DNA of 6,129 nucleotides from Gammaproteobacteria bacterium (GTDB lineage: Bacteria; Pseudomonadota; Gammaproteobacteria; GCA-001735895): positions 1 through 6,129 of the forward strand of contig QIJI01000448.1 in the NCBI GenBank assembly GCA_003231795.1. Reading direction: 5' to 3'. The notes beneath the pieces are model-generated. The model worked only from the letters and a program-made list of their open reading frames with translations, ran no database searches and was not told where the DNA came from. Below are positions 1 through 5,389 of the stretch, one piece after another. The number at the start of each line of letters is the position of its first letter. The first letter of the stretch is position 1. The translations under genes were made by a program, and so were the position numbers.

Positions 1-717
1 CAGGGTATCGGCCTTGGAATCAGTCAGTCTATGCTGGAGGCAGGGGCTTCAATTCTGATTGCACAACGTAGTTCGCTTCCCGCAGAACTTGACAATCACG
101 ACCGGGTACACTGGGTCGAAGCGGATCTGGCGTTAGCGGACAGCTTTGAAGCTATCGCGAACTCGGCGCAACAGTTATTCGGTAAGGTAGATGCGTTAAT
201 CAACAACGCCGGATTTATGTTCGAAAAAACCCTCGACGATATGCGGCTGGACGAATGGAATCGCATGATGGCAGTCAATTTGACAGCGCCGGTCTTCCTG
301 AGCAAACAGCTATTGCCGTTACTACGCGCTGCAAAAAGTGGCAGTATCATCAATATTGGCTCCATCGAAGGGCTTGCTTCCAACCCGGAGCATGCCGCTT
401 ATTGCGCCAGCAAAGGCGGTGTACACGCATTGACCCGGGCCATGGCGGTCGATCTGGGCAAAGACAATATCCGGGTTAATGCCATTGCACCCGGCTGGAT
501 TCGATCCGATCTGAGCGACGACTATATCAATGCACAACAGGACCCGCAGTCAGCCTGGGAAGGTCTGTACAAAATGCATCCCATCGGTCGCATCGGCGAG
601 CCACAGGATGTAGGTAAGCTGGCCGTTTACCTGGCCAGCGATGATTCAACTTTCATAACCGGGCAAACTATCGTCATCGACGGTGGACGCACCAGTAAAC
701 TACCGCTATCGTTTTAG
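1..717 (+). CDS. Short-chain dehydrogenase/reductase (SDR), 5'-truncated
   Basis: Classical SDR oxidoreductase, a cytosolic NAD(P)-dependent enzyme that interconverts an alcohol and a carbonyl. The frame is open from base 1. Counting visible residues from base 1, it begins inside the nucleotide-binding motif (QGIGLGIS, residues 1-8), so only the start codon and first few residues are missing; the ATG at 31 is internal. Further motifs are NNAG at 68-71, catalytic Ser121 in NIGSIEG, the YxxxK pair Tyr134/Lys138, PGW after the active site, and the usual C-terminal GQTIVIDGG. The end of the second strand reads AQRS (Gln22-Arg23) rather than carrying the Asp typical of NAD-dependent members, so I infer a preference for NADP(H). 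The 238 visible residues fit the family's usual length of about 250. The substrate cannot be assigned. The carbonic anhydrase gene starts 32 nt downstream and is probably cotranscribed. Confidence 0.93.
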   Translation, partial: QGIGLGISQSMLEAGASILIAQRSSLPAELDNHDRVHWVEADLALADSFEAIANSAQQLFGKVDALINNAGFMFEKTLDDMRLDEWNRMMAVNLTAPVFLSKQLLPLLRAAKSGSIINIGSIEGLASNPEHAAYCASKGGVHALTRAMAVDLGKDNIRVNAIAPGWIRSDLSDDYINAQQDPQSAWEGLYKMHPIGRIGEPQDVGKLAVYLASDDSTFITGQTIVIDGGRTSKLPLSF

Positions 718-749
718 GCGAAAACAGCAATCACTATGGGTGAACAACA

Positions 750-1388
750 ATGACAAGTGGCGTAGAAAAACTACTACAGGGCTATCATCACTATCGCGAC
801 AATAAATACGAAAAGAAGCGCGCTTTAATCGAAGACCTGGTGTCACGCGGACAACACCCCGAAGTCGCCGTTGTCGCCTGTTCGGACTCGCGCGTTGACC
901 CGGCCATCCTGTTTCAGGCGGATCCCGGTGATTTATTCATGATTCGCAACGTTGCCAATCTGGTACCGCCAATGGAAGAAGAAGGCACCTATCACGGTAC
1001 CAGCGCGGCACTCGAATTCGCGGTTCTGGGGCTCGGGGTTAAACACATCATCGTGCTCGGCCACGCCCATTGCGGTGGTATCAAATTGATGATGGAACCC
1101 GAACCCTACGACAGCGCTTTCAAATATGTGCCCGCCTGGGTTTCTATGTTGGATGCTGCTCACCGACGAGTGCGTGCGACCATGTCGAATGCCAGTGACG
1201 AAGCCCGTACCCGGGCCTGTGAGCAAAATGCGGTTCTGGTATCGCTTGAGAACCTGACCACCTTTCCCTGGGTTCGAGAAGGTATCGATGCCGGCGAATT
1301 ACAATTGCACGGCTGGTATGTCGATATCGCAGCGCCCGAACTAAGTGCCTACGACTGGGAAGCCGGAAAGTTTACCGCCATTGCATAA
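750..1388 (+). CDS. Beta-class carbonic anhydrase
   Basis: Zinc enzyme interconverting CO2 and bicarbonate, probably cytoplasmic since no signal peptide is visible. The 212 residues match the size of bacterial beta-class enzymes. Expected zinc ligands are Cys44 (in ACSDSR), His105 and Cys108 (in GHAHCGG), and the Asp46-Arg48 dyad that gates the metal is intact. Other family segments are the DPGDLFMIRNVANLVPP stretch (58-74) and YHGTSAALEFAV (81-92). The ATG at 750 is supported by GGGTGA at 738-743, six bases upstream. It follows the dehydrogenase by 32 nt, which suggests one transcript. Bicarbonate supply for carboxylations or pH balance is the usual family role; nothing here ties it to the dehydrogenase or the transporter. 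A hairpin begins at the stop codon. The family call is secure and the physiological role open. Confidence 0.96.
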   Translation: MTSGVEKLLQGYHHYRDNKYEKKRALIEDLVSRGQHPEVAVVACSDSRVDPAILFQADPGDLFMIRNVANLVPPMEEEGTYHGTSAALEFAVLGLGVKHIIVLGHAHCGGIKLMMEPEPYDSAFKYVPAWVSMLDAAHRRVRATMSNASDEARTRACEQNAVLVSLENLTTFPWVREGIDAGELQLHGWYVDIAAPELSAYDWEAGKFTAIA

Positions 1389-1410
1389 GCGCCCGGTTCA
1401 CCGGCGCGTT
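1388..1410 (+). other. GC-rich hairpin directly after the carbonic anhydrase stop codon
   Basis: CCGG (1393-1396) pairs with CCGG (1401-1404) around a TTCA loop. With C1405 bulged, the stem extends outward through 1389-1392 pairing with 1406-1409 (one G-T wobble), plus A1388-T1410. No T-run follows, so this is not a canonical intrinsic terminator. It could protect the 3' end of the dehydrogenase/carbonic anhydrase mRNA. Pairing was judged by eye, without a folding energy. Confidence 0.35.
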
Positions 1411-1488
1411 ACAATCACCGAAATCAGGGATTTTGTGACAACTTATGACGGACACCATGGAAGGAAATAACTGCGGGCTATTGATTAG

Positions 1489-1519
1489 CCACCTGGGTTT
1501 AACCCCCTCTGGATTTTTT
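1489..1519 (+). terminator. Weak intrinsic terminator-like element
   Basis: CCA (1489-1491) can pair with TGG (1510-1512), and GGGT (1495-1498) with ACCC (1502-1505) around a TTA loop. The two helices are separated by an internal loop. An A and six T residues (1514-1519) follow directly. The T-run and its position between two transcription units fit a terminator for the dehydrogenase/carbonic anhydrase mRNA. The stem is short and interrupted, so efficiency is doubtful. A longer-range pairing, GCGGGCT (1473-1479) with AGCCCGC (1522-1528), encloses this element. Confidence 0.35.
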
Positions 1520-1563
1520 AAAGCCCGCTGAGACCAATAAAAACACAAGCCAGGGGACCCACC

Positions 1564-1592
1564 TTGACAACCAGACAGGCAATCCGTAGATT
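1564..1592 (+). promoter_or_regulatory. Sigma70-type promoter for the ABC importer operon
   Basis: A perfect -35 box TTGACA (1564-1569) is followed after exactly 17 bases by TAGATT (1587-1592), which matches four of six positions of the -10 consensus. Transcription would start near 1599, giving an untranslated leader of roughly 90 nt before the binding-protein ATG. It lies downstream of the terminator-like element, as expected for a separate unit. Confidence 0.6.
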
Positions 1593-1691
1593 CGGTTAGC
1601 CTGATAAAAAATGTAAGAAGAGCCAGGTTCAATACACTGGATATTAGAACTTAAAGAAGTCGACTTTCGACATACACTGAGGAGCATACAA

Positions 1692-2537
1692 ATGATCAAG
1701 GCACTAATACAAAGAGCGCTTTGCGCTACCATTCTGGCCAGTTTCGCATTGGTCACAACCCAGGTAAACGCCGATCCCGCAACCAATGACCGTTTCATGA
1801 AGGTTCTCAAACGTGGTGTGCTGGTGGTCGGCGTCAAGGCCGATTACAAACCCTGGGGATACCGTGATTCCAGCGGTAAACTAATCGGCATGGAAATCGA
1901 CATGGCCCAGGACGTTGCTGACGCACTCGGGGTCAAACTCGAACTGGTACCGGTACAGTCATCTAACCGCATGCAATTCCTGGAACAGGGCAAGATTGAC
2001 CTGATGATCGCGACCATGTCCGACAAGGCCAACCGCCGTAAAGTGGTCGGAATTCCACAACCCAACTACTATACCTCGGGCACCAACGTACTCGCCAAGA
2101 AGGGCATGGTAAGTAGCTGGGCGGATCTTAAGGGCAAGCCCGTCTGCGGCAAGCAGGGTGCCTTCTACAACAAGCAGGTCTCACAAAAGTACGGCGCCAA
2201 GATCATCGCCTTCGTCGGCAACGCCGAAGCCAAACAAGCGTTACGTGACAGCAAGTGCGTTGCCTGGGTTTATGACGATAGTTCGATCATGGCCGATCTC
2301 GCGTCCGGTCAGTACGACGATTACGAAATGCCGATGGCAACCGAAGACGATAACCCCTGGGCGCTCGCCGTTCCATTGGAGGAGTTGCATGGCATCTGGG
2401 GCAACTTCATGTCCGGTATGACTTACAACTGGCACAGCTCGGGTCGATTAGTCGAACTGGAGAAAAAATGGGGTATTCAATCCAGTCAGTTCGTGATGGA
2501 TATGAACAAAAGGTTCGCGCCCTATATAGCCAACTAA
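1692..2537 (+). CDS. Periplasmic substrate-binding protein of a polar-amino-acid ABC importer
   Basis: Solute receptor of the family 3 extracellular binding proteins (amino acids and related solutes). It has 281 residues: a Sec signal peptide (basic start, hydrophobic core about 9-22, likely cleavage after VNA, residues 25-27), then the two-lobed domain. Lobe 1 opens with RGVLVVGVKADYKPWGY (41-57) and GMEIDMAQDVADALGV (66-81). Arg115, in the TMSDKANRR segment, sits where the family's ligand-carboxylate arginine is expected. YDD (194-196) corresponds to the acidic segment seen in glutamate/aspartate-type receptors. Cys152 and Cys189 are the only cysteines of the mature protein and may form a disulfide. 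There is no lipobox, so it should be soluble in the periplasm. GAGGAG at 1679-1684 supports the ATG. It is the first gene of the importer operon. The ligand is not assignable; an amino acid or derivative is the best guess. Confidence 0.93.
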   Translation: MIKALIQRALCATILASFALVTTQVNADPATNDRFMKVLKRGVLVVGVKADYKPWGYRDSSGKLIGMEIDMAQDVADALGVKLELVPVQSSNRMQFLEQGKIDLMIATMSDKANRRKVVGIPQPNYYTSGTNVLAKKGMVSSWADLKGKPVCGKQGAFYNKQVSQKYGAKIIAFVGNAEAKQALRDSKCVAWVYDDSSIMADLASGQYDDYEMPMATEDDNPWALAVPLEELHGIWGNFMSGMTYNWHSSGRLVELEKKWGIQSSQFVMDMNKRFAPYIAN

Positions 2538-2583
2538 CCCGGGCCAACTAACCCGGGCCAACTAACCCGGGCCAACTAACCCG
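2529..2583 (+). repeat. 14-bp tandem repeat, about 3.9 copies, spanning the binding-protein stop codon
   Basis: The unit GCCAACTAACCCGG occurs exactly at 2529-2542, 2543-2556 and 2557-2570, with a fourth copy matching 13 of 14 bases at 2571-2583. The first copy contains the last two codons (Ala, Asn) and the TAA stop of the binding protein, so copy-number changes would not alter the protein. Because 14 is not a multiple of 3, the TAA in the first three copies (2535, 2549, 2563) falls in all three frames. Each CCCGGG is self-complementary, so neighbouring copies can pair across an 8-nt loop. Confidence 0.95.
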
Positions 2584-2617
2584 CTGCAGGGGCAGTTGCT
2601 ACTCGCTGCCCCTGCAG
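2584..2617 (+). promoter_or_regulatory. Perfect 12-bp hairpin between binding protein and permease genes
   Basis: CTGCAGGGGCAG (2584-2595) is perfectly complementary to CTGCCCCTGCAG (2606-2617) around a 10-nt loop. No T-run follows (GATTGTAG), so it is not a standard intrinsic terminator. In many importer operons a stable structure at this place stops 3' exonucleases and keeps the binding-protein mRNA more abundant than the permease mRNA, as with the REP elements between malE and malF. I infer the same role here. Confidence 0.85.
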
Positions 2618-2650
2618 GATTGTAGATACGCCTCTCGATAACCTCGGATT

Positions 2651-2657
2651 GGGGGAG
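2651..2657 (+). promoter_or_regulatory. Ribosome binding site supporting a GTG start for permease 1
   Basis: The purine run GGGGGAG lies five bases before the GTG at 2663. The next in-frame ATG, at 2693, has no comparable signal. This decides for the GTG start. Confidence 0.75.
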
Positions 2658-2662
2658 AACCC

Positions 2663-3403
2663 GTGGAATTTTTCGCAGACTATTTTCGCGAAATGTACGA
2701 TAACACCGGCTGGAATTTCGTATTTCTTTACGAACAATATGAATACGACCGGGTTCTGGAAGGCATGTGGGTATCGATCAAACTGATTGTCGCGAGCCTG
2801 ATCTTTAGCCTCGTAGTTGGTTTCGTCGGCGCCTGGGCACAGGGTGCTAACTCCAAAATTGTGCGTAACGTGATAGCCGGGTATATCCAGGTTTTTCGCA
2901 ATACGCCGCCGTTCGTCCAGATCCTGTTTTTCTATTTTGTAATCGGTAACCTGCTTCCGACCTACGATGCCGGTGGTTACCAGGCGGGGTACATCGACAG
3001 CTTCGGCTGGGCGGTAATATCACTGGGCTTTTTCGCCGGCTCCTTCAATGTGGAAATCTTCCGCTCCGGTATCGAAGCGGTCCCGGAATCAACCTGCGAG
3101 GCGGCTGAGGCACTAGGCTACTCGCGGCTTATGTCCTACGTGCATGTTATTTTCCCGCTGGCGTTCCGGGTGTGCCTGCCGGCACTGAACAACAACCTGG
3201 TCAACCTGCTGAAGACGACAACGCTGGCCTACGGCATCGCCGTACCGGAAATGATGTACACGGCCAACCAGATCTGGTCGGATAATGTCAACGTTCCGGA
3301 GATGATGCTTTTTCTGTTCTTCTTTTACGTTGGCCTGGTCGCGATCCTGGTCTACGGCATGCACAAGTGGGAAATCAAGATGAAAATTCCGGGGTACGGC
3401 TGA
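2663..3403 (+). CDS. Amino-acid ABC importer permease, HisM/GlnP type (permease 1)
   Basis: Inner-membrane channel subunit of the importer, 246 residues, the usual size for this family. After a hydrophilic N-terminus, hydrophobic segments lie near 38-58, 84-98, 113-130, 181-197 and 213-232. The family segment QVFRNTPPFVQ is at 76-86. The cytoplasmic EAA loop that docks on the ATPase is canonical: EAAEALG at 146-152, followed by HVIFPLA at 161-167. GTG is the chosen start because of the strong ribosome binding site. Its stop TGA shares one base with the ATG of the second permease gene (TGATG), a sign of translational coupling. It most likely pairs with permease 2 as a heterodimer. The 125-nt gap before it holds the tandem repeat and hairpin. 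Confidence 0.95.
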   Translation: MEFFADYFREMYDNTGWNFVFLYEQYEYDRVLEGMWVSIKLIVASLIFSLVVGFVGAWAQGANSKIVRNVIAGYIQVFRNTPPFVQILFFYFVIGNLLPTYDAGGYQAGYIDSFGWAVISLGFFAGSFNVEIFRSGIEAVPESTCEAAEALGYSRLMSYVHVIFPLAFRVCLPALNNNLVNLLKTTTLAYGIAVPEMMYTANQIWSDNVNVPEMMLFLFFFYVGLVAILVYGMHKWEIKMKIPGYG

Positions 3404-4338
3404 TGCATACCCCTAAAGGCCGGTCTGGCCTGCCCGAACACTTTCCCGAGCCAGCAAAAAAAACCGATATGGCGGTGCTGCTACCGATGGTCAAACACTC
3501 CCGGCAGGCAGCACTGATCGAGCGCCGCGAAGGCACTTATCGGCTCAACATGCAGCCACGCCACGCCCTCTGGGCGCTGGTACTTTTCGCCGTCACCATC
3601 GCCACCGCCCAGGCCGCCACCCCGGATGGACTGATCAGCCCCATGGAGGCGATATTCAAATGGGCACCGTTTATACTATGGGGACCCGAGGGTCAGCTAA
3701 CCGGCTTCGCCCTCAACCTGATCATCAGTTTTTTTGCGATGCTGATCGGCACCGTCGCCGGCGCCGCGCTCGGCCTAATGCAGATATCCCTGTTGCTGCC
3801 GGTGCGCCGGGGATCGTGGTTTGTCACCCAGTTCTTCCGCAATTCGCCCTGGCTGGTGCTGCTGTTCACGATCATGTTGATGTTCCCGTTCGAGATCGAT
3901 CTCGGTTTTGTTGTCATCCCGGTACCCGACTGGATGAAAGCAGTGATCGGATTTTCGCTGCCGGTCATGGCAAATATCTCGGAAGTTGTGCGCGGCGCCG
4001 TCATCTCGTTACCGTCAGGCCAGTGGGAATCGGCCGAGAGCCTCGCTTTCACGCGGCGTCAAACCCTGTGGATGATCATACTTCCGCAATGTGTAAAACG
4101 CATGATTCCGCCCTGGATCAACTGGTATTGCATCCTCGCGATGGCCACCCCGATCTCTTCGATCATGGGCGTCGAAGAGTCCGTAAGCTTCACCGCCCAG
4201 GCCCTGAATGCCGAGGGTGATCGGCCGGAACTGATCCCTGTTTTCTATGCCTTCCTGCTCGTCATATTTTTTATTTACACCTATCCGATTGCGCGCTGGT
4301 CAATCAAACTCGAACAGAAATTTTCGATTAAAACCTGA
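3403..4338 (+). CDS. Amino-acid ABC importer permease with N-terminal extension (permease 2)
   Basis: Second channel subunit, 311 residues from the ATG at 3403. The frame continues upstream to a GTG at 3367, but I prefer the ATG because it overlaps the preceding stop by one base and has GGGG (3391-3394) eight bases before it. The permease domain begins near residue 98. Hydrophobic segments lie near 103-125, 150-165, 167-190, 240-256 and 279-296. QFFRNSPWLVLLF (143-155) corresponds to the FRNTPPFVQ segment of permease 1. The EAA loop is degenerate: ESAESLAF (209-216), with Ala215 where Gly is usual, followed by MIILPQ (224-229). The first 97 residues are atypically long, with a hydrophilic stretch and then a hydrophobic segment (about 54-70) ending AQAA, like a signal peptide. 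The real start could be internal, for example the Met at residue 23 or 50. Confidence 0.92.
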   Translation: MHTPKGRSGLPEHFPEPAKKTDMAVLLPMVKHSRQAALIERREGTYRLNMQPRHALWALVLFAVTIATAQAATPDGLISPMEAIFKWAPFILWGPEGQLTGFALNLIISFFAMLIGTVAGAALGLMQISLLLPVRRGSWFVTQFFRNSPWLVLLFTIMLMFPFEIDLGFVVIPVPDWMKAVIGFSLPVMANISEVVRGAVISLPSGQWESAESLAFTRRQTLWMIILPQCVKRMIPPWINWYCILAMATPISSIMGVEESVSFTAQALNAEGDRPELIPVFYAFLLVIFFIYTYPIARWSIKLEQKFSIKT

Positions 4339-4349
4339 GGCAGAAAACC

Positions 4350-5123
4350 ATGTCAGACACTGATAGTAACGGCGGCACCGGTTGGACACCTGACCAGCCC
4401 ATGGTCTCGATCAAGGATGTGCATAAGTCATTCGGCGAATTAGAAGTTCTGAAGGGCATTTCGATGGATATCATGAAGGGTGAATGCATCTGCATTATCG
4501 GACCGTCCGGTTCCGGCAAGTCAACCCTGATCCGTTGCGTTAACGCGTTGAATGACATTCAGCAGGGTTCGATCCTGGTCGAGGGCCTGGAGGTTAACGA
4601 TCCCGACTTGAACAAGCTGGAACTTCGCAAGAAGGTCGGCATGGTATTCCAGCAATACAACCTGTTCCCGCACAAAACAGCGATCCAGAATATCATGATG
4701 GCGCCGATGCACGTCCTGAAGAAAGAGAAGAATGAAGTCGAGGCACTCGCCCGAGAACTGGTCAAGAAGGTACGTCTTGAAGGCAAAGAAAACAGTTACC
4801 CGGGTGAGCTTTCCGGCGGTCAGCAACAGCGAGTCGCCATCGCCCGCTCACTCGCGATGACGCCGGACGTGATGTTATTCGACGAGGTAACTGCGGCACT
4901 CGATCCGGAAACAGTGAAAGAGGTGCTGACCACCATCCAGGATCTGGCCGAGGAAGGCATGACCTGTATTCTGGTCACCCATGAGATGGGTTTCGCGCGC
5001 GAAGTTGCGAATCACATCTATTTCACCGATCGAGGCGTCATCGTCGAGCATGGCACACCGTCGACCTTCTTCGATGAAGCAAAGGATCCACGCACCCAGG
5101 AATTTTTGAGCCAGATCCTGTAA
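4350..5123 (+). CDS. Amino-acid ABC importer ATPase, GlnQ/HisP type
   Basis: Cytoplasmic motor subunit that hydrolyses ATP to drive import through the two permeases. It has 257 residues and is complete. Walker A GPSGSGKST is at 51-59, the Q-loop Gln is in VFQQYNLFPH (99-108), signature LSGGQ is at 154-158, Walker B is VMLFDE (174-179) with catalytic Glu179, the D-loop is AALD (182-185), and the switch His211 is in VTHEMGFAREVA. One deviation is Val180 after the catalytic Glu, where Pro is most common (DEPT); I recall DEVT in some relatives, so activity should be intact. The first 18 residues precede the ABC fold and are polar. The ATG lies 11 nt after the permease 2 stop, with a modest AGG at 4338-4340. 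It is the last importer gene; no clear terminator follows. Confidence 0.96.
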   Translation: MSDTDSNGGTGWTPDQPMVSIKDVHKSFGELEVLKGISMDIMKGECICIIGPSGSGKSTLIRCVNALNDIQQGSILVEGLEVNDPDLNKLELRKKVGMVFQQYNLFPHKTAIQNIMMAPMHVLKKEKNEVEALARELVKKVRLEGKENSYPGELSGGQQQRVAIARSLAMTPDVMLFDEVTAALDPETVKEVLTTIQDLAEEGMTCILVTHEMGFAREVANHIYFTDRGVIVEHGTPSTFFDEAKDPRTQEFLSQIL

Positions 5124-5275
5124 CAGTACCGGTAAATTTTAGATAGAGATACCTGGCGAATTACCCCAGCAAGAATCTAGCCGATCTGACTCGATATTCG
5201 ATTTCGCTTTATAGCGCACTGGAACAGGAAACCGGCCGCCATAACATTTTGCAAGTTACCCCCCGCGGGCAATTC

Positions 5276-5315
5276 TGACGGCCTACGAGTTGACGTCGAT
5301 ATAGTACACCGTCAA
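5276..5315 (+). promoter_or_regulatory. Candidate operator: three TGACG half-sites
   Basis: TTGACG (5290-5295) and CGTCAA (5310-5315) form a perfect 6-bp inverted repeat with a 14-bp spacer. A third half-site, TGACGG (5276-5281), is a direct repeat 15 bp upstream of the TGACG core at 5291 and is also the exact complement of CCGTCA (5309-5314). The array covers the -35 box and part of the -10 box of the candidate aminotransferase promoter, so a bound protein could block it. No regulator gene is visible in the window. Confidence 0.4.
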
Positions 5316-5318
5316 AAT
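5290..5318 (+). promoter_or_regulatory. Candidate sigma70 promoter for the aminotransferase
   Basis: TTGACG (5290-5295, five of six matches) and CAAAAT (5313-5318, four of six) are separated by 17 bases. An alternative -10 box, TATAGT (5300-5305), matches better but lacks a well-spaced -35. The transcript would have an untranslated leader of roughly 65 nt. Read-through from the importer operon is equally possible, since I see no terminator in 5124-5289. Confidence 0.4.
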
Positions 5319-5389
5319 GCGGGAACCATTTCATTAAATCCCGTTTACGGCCCAGAAGGCGTTCGAATGCGCCCCGGAATTGAGTCACC

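Larger units (their letters stand above)
1389..1691 (+). other. Intergenic leader before the ABC importer operon
   Basis: This 303-base gap contains no convincing gene. Its first part holds a hairpin next to the carbonic anhydrase stop and a cluster of small complementary segments at 1473-1528. The second part holds a sigma70-type promoter at 1564-1592. Nearer the gene, a short hairpin GTCGA-CTT-TCGAC lies at 1659-1671 and a good ribosome binding site (GAGGAG, 1679-1684) sits seven bases before the ATG at 1692. A 28-codon ATG-to-TGA reading frame at 1445-1531 overlaps the complementary segments, but it has no well-spaced ribosome binding site. Confidence 0.6.

Noticed and set aside
736..753. 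A five-codon ATG frame overlapping the carbonic anhydrase start
   Set aside because: It is too short to interpret; its GGGTGA is better read as the ribosome binding site of the ATG at 750.
1499..1837. A 112-residue minus-strand frame over the leader and the start of the binding-protein gene
   Set aside because: It covers the promoter, ribosome binding site and signal-peptide codons of the sense gene and resembles no family I recognise.
3367..3402. GTG at 3367 as the start of permease 2
   Set aside because: It would overlap permease 1 by 37 bases with no better ribosome binding site; the ATG at 3403 gives the common one-base TGATG overlap.
3693..4052. A 119-residue minus-strand frame opposite permease 2
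   Set aside because: It is antisense to a conserved membrane protein gene, with no motif and no sign of a ribosome binding site or promoter.
3660..4220. A 186-residue + strand frame inside the permease 2 gene
   Set aside because: It lies wholly within the well-supported permease frame, has low-complexity Arg/His-rich content with no recognisable motif, and is a typical shadow frame of GC-rich coding DNA.
5262..5269. Palindrome CCCGCGGG before the aminotransferase as a terminator
   Set aside because: It is only 8 bp with no loop and no following T-run, so it cannot form a useful terminator hairpin.
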